Part shown: positions 43,431-51,739 of the stretch, in pieces
Layout of the letters: every line of letters starts with the position of its first letter
How positions within the stretch are numbered: the first letter of the stretch is position 1
DNA from: Nigerium massiliense
GTDB lineage: Bacteria; Actinomycetota; Actinomycetes; Propionibacteriales; Propionibacteriaceae
DNA length: 64,000 nucleotides
Direction of reading: 5' to 3'
Assembly: GCF_000826085.1 (NCBI RefSeq)
Contig: NZ_CCYM01000002.1
Location: 620,001-684,000, forward strand
Program-made: the position numbers and the translations under genes
The notes under the pieces: model-generated
The model's database searches: none
Told to the model about the DNA's origin: nothing
The model's input: the letters and a program-made list of their open reading frames with translations, nothing else

Positions 43431-45245
43431 TCACTCCCGGTCGTCGGTGCTGCGACGACGACGGAGAAGGAACACGGCGCCGCCGATCACGACCACGGCG
43501 GCGATCACGATGCCGGCGATGGCGCCCGTCGACAGCCCGGTGTTGCCGACGTTGCCGGAACTCGAGCCGATCGGGGACGCGCTGTAGAGACCCCAGTACG
43601 AGTTCTGCGCCGAGATGGGGCCACCGTTGCTGGGCTGGCGCTGGAAGTCGTTCCAGCGGTCCTTGCGGTAGGCCTCGAGCTGGTCGGCGTAGTAGAGCAC
43701 GTCCAGGACGCTGGAATCGTAGATGCGCTGGTAGGCCTGCTTGACCAGGTCGGCCCGCTTGGCGGGATCGAGTTCGGCGTGCTGCTGCTGGTAGAGCTTG
43801 TCGAACTCGGGGTCGCAGATCCCGTTCTCCGAGGTCATGCCCGTGCCGTCCTTGTTCGGACGCGAGGCGCACTGGTTGATCGACAGCTGGAAGTCGGGGT
43901 CGGGCCCGATGCCCCAGCCGGTGAAGTACAGGTCGTACTTGCCGACCGCGGAATCCTCGCTGACCTTGGAGCCCGCGACCATCTGGACGGTGACGTCGAC
44001 GCCGATCTGCTTGAGCCACGGCTTGACGTAGTCGGCCATCTGGGAGTGCTCCGGCACGGTGTTGCGACCCATGAGCCGCAGCCGGATCGGCTTGTTCGTG
44101 GCCTTGTCGATGCGGATGCCGTCGGAGCCCTTGGTGTAGCCGGCGTCGTCCAGCAGCTTGTTGGCCGCAGCGATGTCGAACGGACGCTCCTGCGCCCCGG
44201 CCGGCAGGCCGAAGTAGTCCTTGTAGACGGTCGGCACCTCGGTGATGCCCGGCTTCGCGTAGCCGCCGAGGACGCGATCGACGATCGTGTTGCGGTCGAC
44301 GGCCATGAAGATCGCCTGGCGGACGACCGGGTCCTTCAGGACGGGGTTGCCGTCGCCCATCGGCTCGTTCTTGATCGATGTCATGCCGGGGTTGGCGGCC
44401 AGGCCCTGGTAGCGGCGACCTGCGCCGTTGGAGGTGGCGATGTTCGGGTCGTTCTTCAGCGCGTTGAACTGCGCGACCGTCAGGCCGGAGACGAGGTCGA
44501 TCTCGCCGGCCTTGAGGCCCTGCACCGCGGCGTCGATGTTCTTGTAGTAGACCCAGTTGATCCCGCCGATCTTCGCCGGCCCGCGCCAGAAGTTCGGGTT
44601 GGCCTTGAGTTCGACCGACTGCTCCTTGACGTACTTGGTGACCTGGAACGGCCCGGAGCCGACGACCGGCTCGGTGATCTCGTCGAGGTAGGTGGACGGG
44701 TCGGCCTGCTTCTCCCAGATGTGCTTGGGCACGATCGGGATCTCCAGGCCCGGGTTGCCGGCCTGCGGCGCCTTCATGTTGATGACGAGCGTCTTGGGGT
44801 CCTTCGCCTGGACGGAGGCGAAGTTCGAGACCAGGGAGCCGTTCGCGGAGGCGAGCTTCTCGTTGGTCATGATCGAGGTGAGCGTGTAGGCGGCGTCATC
44901 GGCGGTGGCGGGCTGGCCGTCCGACCACTTGCGGCCGTCGGGGATGGTGAACGTCCAGGTCCTACCGTCGGGGCTGGTTTCCCACTTCTCTGCGAAGCCG
45001 CCGACCGGTTCGTTGTCCTTGCCGGCCTCGACGAGGGACTCGAACTGCATTCGGTTGATGTTGATCGGGGTGGCGAGGTAGGTGGTGAAGGGGTTGAAGG
45101 AATCAATCTCGGCGATGGCAGCGAGCTTGAGGACGGCGGCGTCCTCGGCCCGCGCGGGGGTCGCGGCGAGGACCGGCACGAGGCCGATCACGATCGCGGC
45201 GAGCAGGGCAGTCAAACGACGACGTCGTCGCGGGGTGCCAGGCAT
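43431..45245 (-). CDS. Oligopeptide ABC transporter substrate-binding protein with C-terminal membrane anchor (importer 2)
   Basis: 604 aa. A Sec signal peptide with an arginine-rich n-region (MPGTPRRRRRLTALLAA) ends near ATPARA-ED (about 33) and has no lipobox cysteine. The binding domain has IDSFNPFTTYLATPINI, WTFTIPDGRKWSDGQP and RQAIFMAVDRNTIVDRVL. The C-terminus has a Gly/Ser linker, a membrane helix (AGIVIAAVVVIGGAVFLL) and a stop-transfer RRRR, so it is anchored at its C-terminus rather than as a lipoprotein, unlike importer 1. GGAGG precedes ATG 45245. First gene of the operon; divergent from the M20 peptidase. Confidence 0.9.
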   Translation of the reverse strand: MPGTPRRRRRLTALLAAIVIGLVPVLAATPARAEDAAVLKLAAIAEIDSFNPFTTYLATPININRMQFESLVEAGKDNEPVGGFAEKWETSPDGRTWTFTIPDGRKWSDGQPATADDAAYTLTSIMTNEKLASANGSLVSNFASVQAKDPKTLVINMKAPQAGNPGLEIPIVPKHIWEKQADPSTYLDEITEPVVGSGPFQVTKYVKEQSVELKANPNFWRGPAKIGGINWVYYKNIDAAVQGLKAGEIDLVSGLTVAQFNALKNDPNIATSNGAGRRYQGLAANPGMTSIKNEPMGDGNPVLKDPVVRQAIFMAVDRNTIVDRVLGGYAKPGITEVPTVYKDYFGLPAGAQERPFDIAAANKLLDDAGYTKGSDGIRIDKATNKPIRLRLMGRNTVPEHSQMADYVKPWLKQIGVDVTVQMVAGSKVSEDSAVGKYDLYFTGWGIGPDPDFQLSINQCASRPNKDGTGMTSENGICDPEFDKLYQQQHAELDPAKRADLVKQAYQRIYDSSVLDVLYYADQLEAYRKDRWNDFQRQPSNGGPISAQNSYWGLYSASPIGSSSGNVGNTGLSTGAIAGIVIAAVVVIGGAVFLLRRRRSTDDRE

Positions 45246-45263
45246 GAAGACCTCCAGGTGCGA

Positions 45264-45292
45264 TGGGTGGCAGTACTGTGACACACCACCCA
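45264..45292. promoter_or_regulatory. Inverted repeat in the divergent importer 2 / M20 peptidase promoter region
   Basis: TGGGTGG and CCACCCA (45264-45270, 45286-45292) flank 15 bases in the 91-bp region between divergent starts. It could be an operator controlling both genes. Confidence 0.3.
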
Positions 45293-45336
45293 CCGTTGCC
45301 ACAGCTAATCGGCCGTGTCTGGCAGGGTTCTTCTCC

Positions 45337-46662
45337 ATGAGCGCCGAGCCCGACGTGGTCAATCTCCTTAGCTCTCTGATCAGGTACGACACCCAGAATT
45401 TCGGCGGCGGTCGCTCCCGCGGTGAGACGCCGTGCGCCGAGTTCATCGCGGGGCTGTTGCGCGACGCGGGCTACGAACCCCAGCTGTGGCACCGGCCCGA
45501 TTCCCCCGACCGCGCCAACGTCGTGCTGCGGCTGCCCGGACGCGACAGCGAGCTGGAGGGGCTGGTCGTCCAGGGCCACCTGGATGTCGTCCCGGTCGAG
45601 GCGGACGAATGGAGCGTCGACCCGTTCGGCGGGGTGGTCCGGGACGGCTACGTCTACGGCCGCGGCGCCGCCGACATGAAGGACATGTGCTCGTCGATGC
45701 TCGCCACGCTGCTGCAGTGGGCGCGCGAGGACGCCGGCCCGCGGCGCGACCTGGTGTTCGCGTTCGTCGCCGACGAGGAGGACGCCGGGCAGTGGGGCGC
45801 CGAGTGGCTCGTCGCCGAGCACCCCGAACTGTTCGCCGGCTGCGCGGCGGCGGTCGGCGAGGACGGCGGGGTCTGCACCCCGATGAGGGCCGCGGACGGC
45901 TCGATCGTGCGGCTCTACCCGATCTCGTGCGCCGAACGCGGGACCATGCACGTGCGGCTGACCGCGCGTGGGGCCTCCGGGCACGCGTCGCGTCCGAGCG
46001 GGGACGATGCGGTGCGCCGCCTCCTCGACGCGCTGCACCGGCTCACCCACCACGACTGGCCGCTGCGGCTCTCGGACGTGGTGGCCGCGCAGCTCGTCGC
46101 CCTGGCGGACCCCCTCGGGTACGAGGTCGACCTCGACGACGAGGCCAGCATTGCCGCGCTCGTGGACGCCCTCGGCGAGGACGCCGGCCCGCTGCGCTTC
46201 ACCACCAGGGTCTCCAGCACCCCCACGATGCTGTCCGCCGGCAGCAAGGTGAACGTGGTCCCCGGGGTGGCGACGGCCGAGGTGGACGTCCGGTGCCCGC
46301 CAGGAGCCGTCGACGAGACCGACGCGATGCTGGCCGAACTCATCGGTGACAAGGTGGAATGGGAGTACAGCTCGCGACAGGACCCGGTTTCCTCGCCCGT
46401 GGGCGGCCCGTGGTACGACGCGTTGTGCGCCGCGGTCAGGGCCGCGGACCCCGAGGGGGTCCCGTTCCCGAACTGCATGGGCGGGGGCACCGACGCGAAG
46501 GCGTTCGCGAAGCTCGGCATGGCGACCTACGGCTTCACCCCGCTCGGCCCCGACCCGGACGGCCGCCGCTTCGCCGGCGTGCACGGTGTCGACGAACGGG
46601 TGCCGCTGGAATCGCTGCGCTGGGGCCAGCGGGTTCTGCGGGATTTCCTTGAGCGCGTGTGA
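45337..46662 (+). CDS. M20-family metallopeptidase/deacylase
   Basis: 441 aa zinc peptidase. Metal ligands and catalytic residues are visible: VVQGHLDVVP (His), GRGAADMKDMCSS (bridging Asp), VADEEDAGQWGAEWL (general-base Glu and ligand Glu), GEDGG and a late His in GVHGVDERVPL. The lid domain carries RGASGHASRPSGDD. It resembles the DapE/ArgE/carboxypeptidase branch; substrate could be a di- or tripeptide. Divergent placement next to a peptide importer suggests it hydrolyses imported peptides. ATG 45337 is preceded by GCAGGG at a slightly long distance. Confidence 0.88.
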   Translation: MSAEPDVVNLLSSLIRYDTQNFGGGRSRGETPCAEFIAGLLRDAGYEPQLWHRPDSPDRANVVLRLPGRDSELEGLVVQGHLDVVPVEADEWSVDPFGGVVRDGYVYGRGAADMKDMCSSMLATLLQWAREDAGPRRDLVFAFVADEEDAGQWGAEWLVAEHPELFAGCAAAVGEDGGVCTPMRAADGSIVRLYPISCAERGTMHVRLTARGASGHASRPSGDDAVRRLLDALHRLTHHDWPLRLSDVVAAQLVALADPLGYEVDLDDEASIAALVDALGEDAGPLRFTTRVSSTPTMLSAGSKVNVVPGVATAEVDVRCPPGAVDETDAMLAELIGDKVEWEYSSRQDPVSSPVGGPWYDALCAAVRAADPEGVPFPNCMGGGTDAKAFAKLGMATYGFTPLGPDPDGRRFAGVHGVDERVPLESLRWGQRVLRDFLERV

Positions 46663-46778
46663 ACCCGGTCCTCGAAGCCCGGGTCCCGCGTTCGTCTTGT
46701 CGAGCTCGCACTCGCAACCGATCGGCCACGAGAGGGTCGTAAGCGTCCTGTCATGCCGAAGTGCGGACGTATCCGCGA
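46663..46778. other. Convergent gap before the small hypothetical gene
   Basis: Holds a weak hairpin (ACCCGG with CCGGGT, 46663-46668/46679-46684) right after the peptidase stop. GC content begins to fall here. Nothing else recognised. Confidence 0.4.
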
Positions 46779-46964
46779 TTACTCAGCATCCGCCAACTTC
46801 AAGGAGTCCAGCTCGTCGTGCACTCTGCGGAGCAGCGCCTCAACCTCATCCCGATCACCACCCATGCGCGTGTGAAACTCCCAATCCTCGATGGCTTCCG
46901 GGCCGTTCAGAACCTCGTTGAGAGCGCTGTTGATCCAAACGAGTTCGTCGCGGGTGAAGTGCAT
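46779..46964 (-). CDS. Small conserved-looking hypothetical protein, 61 aa
   Basis: From the ATG at 46964 the protein reads MHFTRDELVWINSALNEVLN, then an FHTRMGG turn and a helical DEVEALLRRVHDELDSL tail. The composition is balanced (unlike shadow frames here) and I believe similar short actinobacterial proteins exist, but I cannot name a family. No clear ribosome site. It lies at the left edge of a lower-GC islet and is divergent from tcmP. Confidence 0.6.
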   Translation of the reverse strand: MHFTRDELVWINSALNEVLNGPEAIEDWEFHTRMGGDRDEVEALLRRVHDELDSLKLADAE

Positions 46965-47105
46965 GGGGACGACTGTCTGAGGGGTGCAAGCGCACACACG
47001 CTCTTGCCGCAGCGAGCACTCCGGTTGGGGTTCACTGGGTGGGCATTTGGGAGCTCGGTCGGGGCGGTGCCGCGAGTGCAGGCTCGTTTCTGTGAGGATT
47101 GGGTC

Positions 47106-48194
47106 GTGCCGAAAGAAACTGTCTGGCTATTGGAACCCCACACGGCCGCCAAGCATGCCCTCCTCAAGAAGTACTTGGGTGCTTGGTTTCCGATCCTCGG
47201 ATCGACGGGAGGGAGGGTCGTGTTCCTCGACGGGTTCGCCGGGCCAGGTAACTATGACGGTGGGGAGCCAGGGTCACCGATCATCGCTCTCAGCGCACTC
47301 ATCGACCACTCGTACTTCGCCACTCTCGGCCAGTGCGAGTTCGTCTTCGTTTTCAACGAGAACGACCCTGACCGGTATCGCTGTCTGGAGGCGAACCTCA
47401 AGTCGTTCCAGGCTAGTCGTTCGCCATGGCCGTCGAACGTGCGGGTCCGTCCCAGCAACGAGGATTTCGCGGTGCTGGCTAAGCGACTCGCGAGCCATGG
47501 CCAGAGCCTCGCGCCAACTTTCGCCTTCATCGACCCCTTCGGCTACAAAGGACTCGAACTGCAGGACTTGGCAGACTTGCTCGCAGCTGATCGGTGCGAA
47601 TTGTTCTGCTACTTCGACTTCAACAGCGCCCAGCGATTCGCTACCGCTGGCAACGTTGATGGTCATTTCGAGGCGCTGTTCGCGTGTGAGGACTTCAAGA
47701 AGGCGCCGCCTGCCGGGACACCAGACAGGGGTGAGTTCCTGATTCGCTTGTTCGAACGGCAGCTTGGCAAGGTGGCGAAGTTCAATCACGTCCAGTCCTT
47801 CGCCATGCGCAACCGGATGGGCATTCTCGGTCACTACCTGGTGTTTGCTACCAGATCGCTCACGGGGCTGGACAAGATGAAGCAGGTCATGTGGAAGATC
47901 GATCCTCGCGGCGGGTACTCGTTCAGCGATCGCCTCGCCGGTCAGGAAGTGCTCTTCGGTGATGCCGCCGACACACGACCGCTGCGGGACGCCCTGCTCC
48001 ACAAGTTTTCCGGAATGTCGGTCCCAATCCAGGAGGTCATCGACTGGGTCGTTGCCGAGACCCCATACCACTCCGGGCACGTCAAGCGGGCGACCCTGAA
48101 GCCGATGGAGGACGACCAACTTGTCAGTGCCGTCGGTCGTAGTCGCCGGGGAACTTACCCGGGGGGCTGCACCGTTACCTTCCTTTCGCGCTAG
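47106..48194 (+). CDS. tcmP: Three-Cys-motif partner protein TcmP
   Basis: 362 aa. N-terminal KHALLKKYLGAWFPILGSTG then VVFLDGFAGPGNYDGGEPGS (38-57) is the hallmark of TcmP, a family named for lying beside three-Cys-motif (DUF5131, phage Gp37/Gp68) proteins. FLDGFAGPG and FAFIDPFGYKG (139-149) resemble methyltransferase motifs I and IV, so a Rossmann-fold nucleic-acid or cofactor-modifying enzyme is plausible (inference). The GTG start gives the expected N-terminus and has GAGGAT six bases upstream. Codon use and lower GC (AGA and A/T-ending codons) differ from neighbours. The DUF5131 gene follows by 46 bases. Confidence 0.88.
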   Translation: MPKETVWLLEPHTAAKHALLKKYLGAWFPILGSTGGRVVFLDGFAGPGNYDGGEPGSPIIALSALIDHSYFATLGQCEFVFVFNENDPDRYRCLEANLKSFQASRSPWPSNVRVRPSNEDFAVLAKRLASHGQSLAPTFAFIDPFGYKGLELQDLADLLAADRCELFCYFDFNSAQRFATAGNVDGHFEALFACEDFKKAPPAGTPDRGEFLIRLFERQLGKVAKFNHVQSFAMRNRMGILGHYLVFATRSLTGLDKMKQVMWKIDPRGGYSFSDRLAGQEVLFGDAADTRPLRDALLHKFSGMSVPIQEVIDWVVAETPYHSGHVKRATLKPMEDDQLVSAVGRSRRGTYPGGCTVTFLSR

Positions 48195-48228
48195 GGCGGT
48201 TCGACCGGAAATGAATCATAAGTACGAT

Positions 48229-48234
48229 TAGGAT
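48229..48234 (+). promoter_or_regulatory. Putative -10 element (TAGGAT) for leaderless DUF5131 mRNA
   Basis: TAGGAT ends six bases before ATG 48241, within an A/T-rich 46-base spacer after tcmP, so the second gene may have its own promoter. An AGGATGGG ribosome-site reading is also possible. Confidence 0.45.
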
Positions 48235-48240
48235 GGGTTC

Positions 48241-48987
48241 ATGGGCACACGATCGCGGATTGAATGGACAGAGATGACGTGGAACCCCGTCACCGGGTGC
48301 GATCGCATCTCACCCGGCTGTGACCACTGCTACGCGCTCACAATGGCGCGACGCCTCAAGGCGATGGGTGCTCCTGGGTACCAGAACGATGGCAATCCAG
48401 TCACATCGGGTCCGGGGTTCCAGCTCACGGCACACCCTGAGCTTCTCGACCAGCCCACCACATGGTCGGGATCACGGATGGTGTTCGTGAACTCCATGTC
48501 TGACCTGTTCCACGCCCACGTCACGCTCGACTTCATCAGGAACGTCTTTGACGTCATCCGCGCGACCCCCCAGCACACTTACCAAGTGCTGACGAAACGC
48601 TCAATGCGGCTCCGCCGCCTCGCCGAGCATCTCGAGTGGCCTGAGAACCTGTGGATAGGCGTCTCGGTCGAGAGCATGCGCTACGCCAGCCGAGTCGACC
48701 ACCTCCGCGACGTGCCCGCGGCAGTTCGCTTCCTCAGCTGTGAGCCCCTTCTGGGCCCGCTGGACCAACTAAACCTGAGCGCCATCGACTGGGTCATTGC
48801 AGGCGGCGAGTCGGGGCCGTCTTACCGGCCGGTAGACGTGAACTGGGTGCGTGGGCTGCGGGACAACTGTCTTAAGGCAGGCGTGCCGTTCTTCTTCAAG
48901 CAGTGGGGTGGCCGTACCCCCAAACGACAGGGCCGCGAACTGGACGGCCGAACCTGGGACGAGTATCCATTCGTCCGCGCGCTCTAG
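48241..48987 (+). CDS. DUF5131 (phage Gp37/Gp68 family) three-Cys-motif protein
   Basis: 248 aa. The family signature IEWTEMTWNPVTGCDRISPG contains the first cysteine of the cluster C20-x6-C27-x2-C30 (ending CDHCYA). Later blocks are MVFVNSMSDLFHAHV, YQVLTKRSMRLRRL, LWIGVSVESMRYASR, RFLSCEPLLGPL and WVIAGGESGPSYRPV. The three cysteines and TIM-barrel-like blocks resemble radical-SAM enzymes with a non-canonical spacing; the activity is not established. Pairing with TcmP is the known arrangement, found in phages and mobile regions. Confidence 0.9.
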   Translation: MGTRSRIEWTEMTWNPVTGCDRISPGCDHCYALTMARRLKAMGAPGYQNDGNPVTSGPGFQLTAHPELLDQPTTWSGSRMVFVNSMSDLFHAHVTLDFIRNVFDVIRATPQHTYQVLTKRSMRLRRLAEHLEWPENLWIGVSVESMRYASRVDHLRDVPAAVRFLSCEPLLGPLDQLNLSAIDWVIAGGESGPSYRPVDVNWVRGLRDNCLKAGVPFFFKQWGGRTPKRQGRELDGRTWDEYPFVRAL

Positions 48988-49105
48988 CCGTTCGGGGACG
49001 GGACACCTTGGTCCCGAGCCCGTCTTCCGTGCCAACCCGAACGCCCGCAAGTGCCGCAGGTCGTACGCTGGCCAGAAGTGCGTCGGGCCAACGAACGCCA
49101 GGCGA

Positions 49106-49651
49106 CTATCCGTGGTGCCGGCCCAGGAGCGCGAGTGCTTCCGCCCAAGGGTCTGATTCGTCGCCGGGCAGGGCAGGGGCGAAGGGTCCGCCGACCTCCC
49201 CGCGTGGCGGGGTCGCTCGGGCGACGAGCAGCACCAAACCGGCGAGTTCTCCCCCGGGCCGGTAGCCGCCTCCGAGATCCCAGGTGTGGACGGCAAGATC
49301 GAGGGCGTGGATCGCGAGCACGCGATCCAACTCGAACGACTGGCCGGGGGCGACCTCCGCGAGACGGACGGACGACGCCGGGCGCTCGATTGCGCCTCGA
49401 AGCCCAGCGACCGACGCCGACCATTGACTCGCCGACGCCGGCCGGTAGCGCCCGAGGGGCGCGTCGCCCGTGGCGATGGCTTCTGCGAAGCCAATGTTCT
49501 GGCCGGTCATGTGCTCGACCAGGTCCTTGATCGTCCATCCCTCGCAGCGGCTGGGCTTCGACCCATCACTATCGGTGAGGGACTGGATCGCCCCGTCCGC
49601 CGCTAGGAGTGCTTCTTCATGGAGCGCACGTCGTTCCGCCATGACAGACAT
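49106..49651 (-). CDS. Maleylpyruvate isomerase-family (TIGR03083/DinB-like) mycothiol-dependent protein
   Basis: 181 aa helical protein: CEGWTIKDLVEHMTGQNIGF (first metal-type His), an arginine/aspartate central part and LAIHALDLAVHTWDLGGGYR, matching the mycothiol-dependent DinB/MDMPI superfamily. Members include maleylpyruvate isomerase and S-transferases; substrate not deducible. In-frame ATGs at 49651 and 49642 are both possible. It marks the return to high-GC host sequence after the TcmP islet. Confidence 0.8.
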   Translation of the reverse strand: MSVMAERRALHEEALLAADGAIQSLTDSDGSKPSRCEGWTIKDLVEHMTGQNIGFAEAIATGDAPLGRYRPASASQWSASVAGLRGAIERPASSVRLAEVAPGQSFELDRVLAIHALDLAVHTWDLGGGYRPGGELAGLVLLVARATPPRGEVGGPFAPALPGDESDPWAEALALLGRHHG

Positions 49652-49757
49652 CCCACCGGCCCGACCACCACCGCCACAAGGTCCACGCGCGTCTCCCGCT
49701 CTCGACCGCGTCGTTCCGCCTTCCGGATCGGACGACGCGGATGGCAAGGCTTCATGC

Positions 49758-50564
49758 TCACACGGTCAGGTCGCGAACGACCTCACCGATCGCGCGCAGA
49801 TCGCGGACGACCCCGGCGAGACGATCGGGGCCCCCTTCGGACCAGTTCGCGGCGGCCGCGTAGGCGATGGCGCGCCTCGGTCCCCGGACCAGGCCCACGT
49901 CGGCGCGGGCGGTCGAGATCGCGCCGGTCTTGTTGAACACGCTCACCTCTTGGTCGGCTTCGTCGTGGGCGAGGGCATCCAGGACGAAGGGGTCCGCCAC
50001 CAGCCCGGTGTCGACGTTGGCGGCGAGCCAGTGCAGCACCGCGTCACTGACCCCCGAGGAGACCGCCTCCCCGCGGTGCAGCAGCGCGAACACATGCGAC
50101 AGCTCGGCGGCACAACCCCGCGAGAGCGTCGGCGGCATCGCGGGGGTGCGCTCCGAACGCACCCGGTCGAGCAGCCCGGACGCCGTCACCCCCAGCCCCC
50201 GGGTCGTACGGGCGATCGCGTCGATCCCGAACCGGCGCACCGCCACGTTCGTGGCGAGGTTGTCGCTCACGGCAGCGATCAGGGCCAACACGTCCGCCAG
50301 GGGCAGCGTGCGTTGCCGCAGGCGATACCACAGCCCGGAGTCCTCGACGTACTCGTCGTCGTCCCAGCGCAGCGGCTCGTCGGCGTCCGCCTCGCCGGCT
50401 TCCAGCGCGCGCGCCGCCTCGATCAGCAGGAACACCTTGCCGACGCTCGCCGTCTTCACGACCGTCTCGGGCGCGACGGACGCGAGCAGCTCCCCGGAGT
50501 CGGCGTCGCGGAGGGCGACGGTCCAGGTCAGGTCGGCGGACAAGGGCGGCAAGGCGACGCTCAT
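49758..50564 (-). CDS. Beta-lactamase-fold serine hydrolase (class A-like), cytoplasmic
   Basis: 268 aa with the active-site motifs of penicillin-recognising enzymes: S40-V-G-K43, S100-D-N and K212-T-G. No signal peptide is visible, which is odd for a beta-lactamase and suggests a cytoplasmic amidase/esterase acting on D-Ala- or Glu-type peptides. The ATG at 50564 overlaps the epimerase stop by four bases, so both are translated together. That link to a dipeptide epimerase supports a role in peptide or murein-fragment catabolism rather than resistance (inference). Confidence 0.8.
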   Translation of the reverse strand: MSVALPPLSADLTWTVALRDADSGELLASVAPETVVKTASVGKVFLLIEAARALEAGEADADEPLRWDDDEYVEDSGLWYRLRQRTLPLADVLALIAAVSDNLATNVAVRRFGIDAIARTTRGLGVTASGLLDRVRSERTPAMPPTLSRGCAAELSHVFALLHRGEAVSSGVSDAVLHWLAANVDTGLVADPFVLDALAHDEADQEVSVFNKTGAISTARADVGLVRGPRRAIAYAAAANWSEGGPDRLAGVVRDLRAIGEVVRDLTV

Positions 50565-51655
50565 GCCCACCACTCCACACCCTGGACGCCGTCGATCGCG
50601 AGCCCAGGACCGTCCGACAGCACGATGCGCGCGCCGTCATAGGCGATCCCGCCGCGGACGGGGTTGCCCGCGCACAGCAGCGGCGGGTCGAGGTCGGCCA
50701 TGGTGAAGCAGCCCCGCGCGGCCGCCAGGTGCGCCGCCGCCGCGATGCTGATCGGCGACTCCATCATCGCGCCGACCATGCAGCCGACGCCGGCCTCCTC
50801 CGCCAAGGACGCCACCTTCAGCGCCTCGGTGAGCCCGCCGGTCTTCATGAGCTTCACGTTGATCAGGTCGGCGGCGCGTTCATCGATCACGTGGTGGGCG
50901 TCCTCGGCGGAGAACACCGCCTCGTCGGCCAGGATCGGGGTCGCGACGGCGTCCGTCACACGCTTGAGCCCCGCGAGATCGTGCCGCGCCACCGGCTGCT
51001 CGACGAGCTCGAGCCCGATCCCGTCGTCCTCGAATCCCCGGATCAGCTCGATCGCCTCGTCGGCCGTCCAGCCCTGGTTGGCGTCGGCCCGCAGGACGGC
51101 CTCGGGCGCCGCCGCCCGAACGGCCCGGAGGCGCTCGGGGTCAAGGGCAGCGTCCGTGCCCACCTTTACCTTGAGCACGGCGAATCCCCGGGCGACAAGC
51201 TCGGACGCCTGTGCGGCCATCGTGTCGGGGTCGTCCACGCTGACCGTGACGTCGGTGACGACCGCCCGGGGCCCGGTCGCGGTCGGCTGCTCTGTCAGCG
51301 TCCGCCACAGCGGCACGCCGCGAGTCTGGGCGTCCCCATCGCGCAGGGCGATGTCCAGCGCGGCGCGAGCGCTGGCCGTCCGCAGGCCGAGGCGTCCGAG
51401 GGCGTCCACCAACTCCTCCAAGCTGCCGGACGCCCCCCGCAGCCGAGATGATGCGCCGACCAGGTCTGCGGCGATGTCCTCCCAGGTGTCCCCGGTGATC
51501 GCCGGCGTGGGAGGGCATTCACCCCAGCACTCCAGGCCGTCCGCGCGGACCCGGACCACGGCCGTCCGGACGCTGGCCGTGGTGCGCAGGGCGGTCTTGA
51601 AGGGGCGGAACAGCGGGATGTCGAGCGTCCCGAGCGCGATCGCGTCAATCCTCAC
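50561..51655 (-). CDS. Dipeptide (L-Ala-D/L-Glu type) epimerase, enolase superfamily
   Basis: 364 aa. Muconate-lactonising subgroup with K162/K164 (KVKVG), metal ligands D191 (RADANQGW), E219 (ELVEQPV) and D244 (ADEAVFS), K268 (KLMKTGG), and the D321-x-D323 motif in MADLDPPLLC that binds the dipeptide amino group in dipeptide epimerases. It probably converts L-Ala-D-Glu from murein peptides to L-Ala-L-Glu, but other dipeptide specificities exist. GTG 51655 has TAGCCT six bases upstream. It forms an operon with the serine hydrolase. Confidence 0.87.
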   Translation of the reverse strand: MRIDAIALGTLDIPLFRPFKTALRTTASVRTAVVRVRADGLECWGECPPTPAITGDTWEDIAADLVGASSRLRGASGSLEELVDALGRLGLRTASARAALDIALRDGDAQTRGVPLWRTLTEQPTATGPRAVVTDVTVSVDDPDTMAAQASELVARGFAVLKVKVGTDAALDPERLRAVRAAAPEAVLRADANQGWTADEAIELIRGFEDDGIGLELVEQPVARHDLAGLKRVTDAVATPILADEAVFSAEDAHHVIDERAADLINVKLMKTGGLTEALKVASLAEEAGVGCMVGAMMESPISIAAAAHLAAARGCFTMADLDPPLLCAGNPVRGGIAYDGARIVLSDGPGLAIDGVQGVEWWA

Positions 51656-51661
51656 CCGCGC

Positions 51662-51667
51662 AGGCTA
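51662..51667 (-). promoter_or_regulatory. Putative -10 element (TAGCCT) for leaderless epimerase mRNA
   Basis: TAGCCT, six bases, then GTG 51655 on the minus strand. Confidence 0.45.
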
Positions 51668-51739
51668 GCGTCGACACCTGTCGCGGCAACCCCGCCCAGG
51701 GGCTGTGGCCCTCCTGCCCCCGGTGGAACACTGGAGGCC

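Noticed and set aside
46735..49082. Possible attachment sites: GGTCGTA(A/C)GC followed by GAAGTGCG on both sides of the TcmP islet
   Set aside because: The two 8-10 bp words are spaced differently (13 and 6 bases) on the two sides and there is no integrase; most likely chance.
48769..49494. Aromatic-rich minus-strand frame (FVGPTHFWPAYDLRHLRAFG) across the right edge of the TcmP islet
   Set aside because: Unusual composition for a shadow frame, but it is mostly antisense to DUF5131 and the neighbouring gene, with no start signal and no recognised family.
49758..50564. Beta-lactam resistance gene
   Set aside because: Active-site motifs are present but no signal peptide is seen and the gene is coupled to a dipeptide epimerase; a catabolic role fits better.
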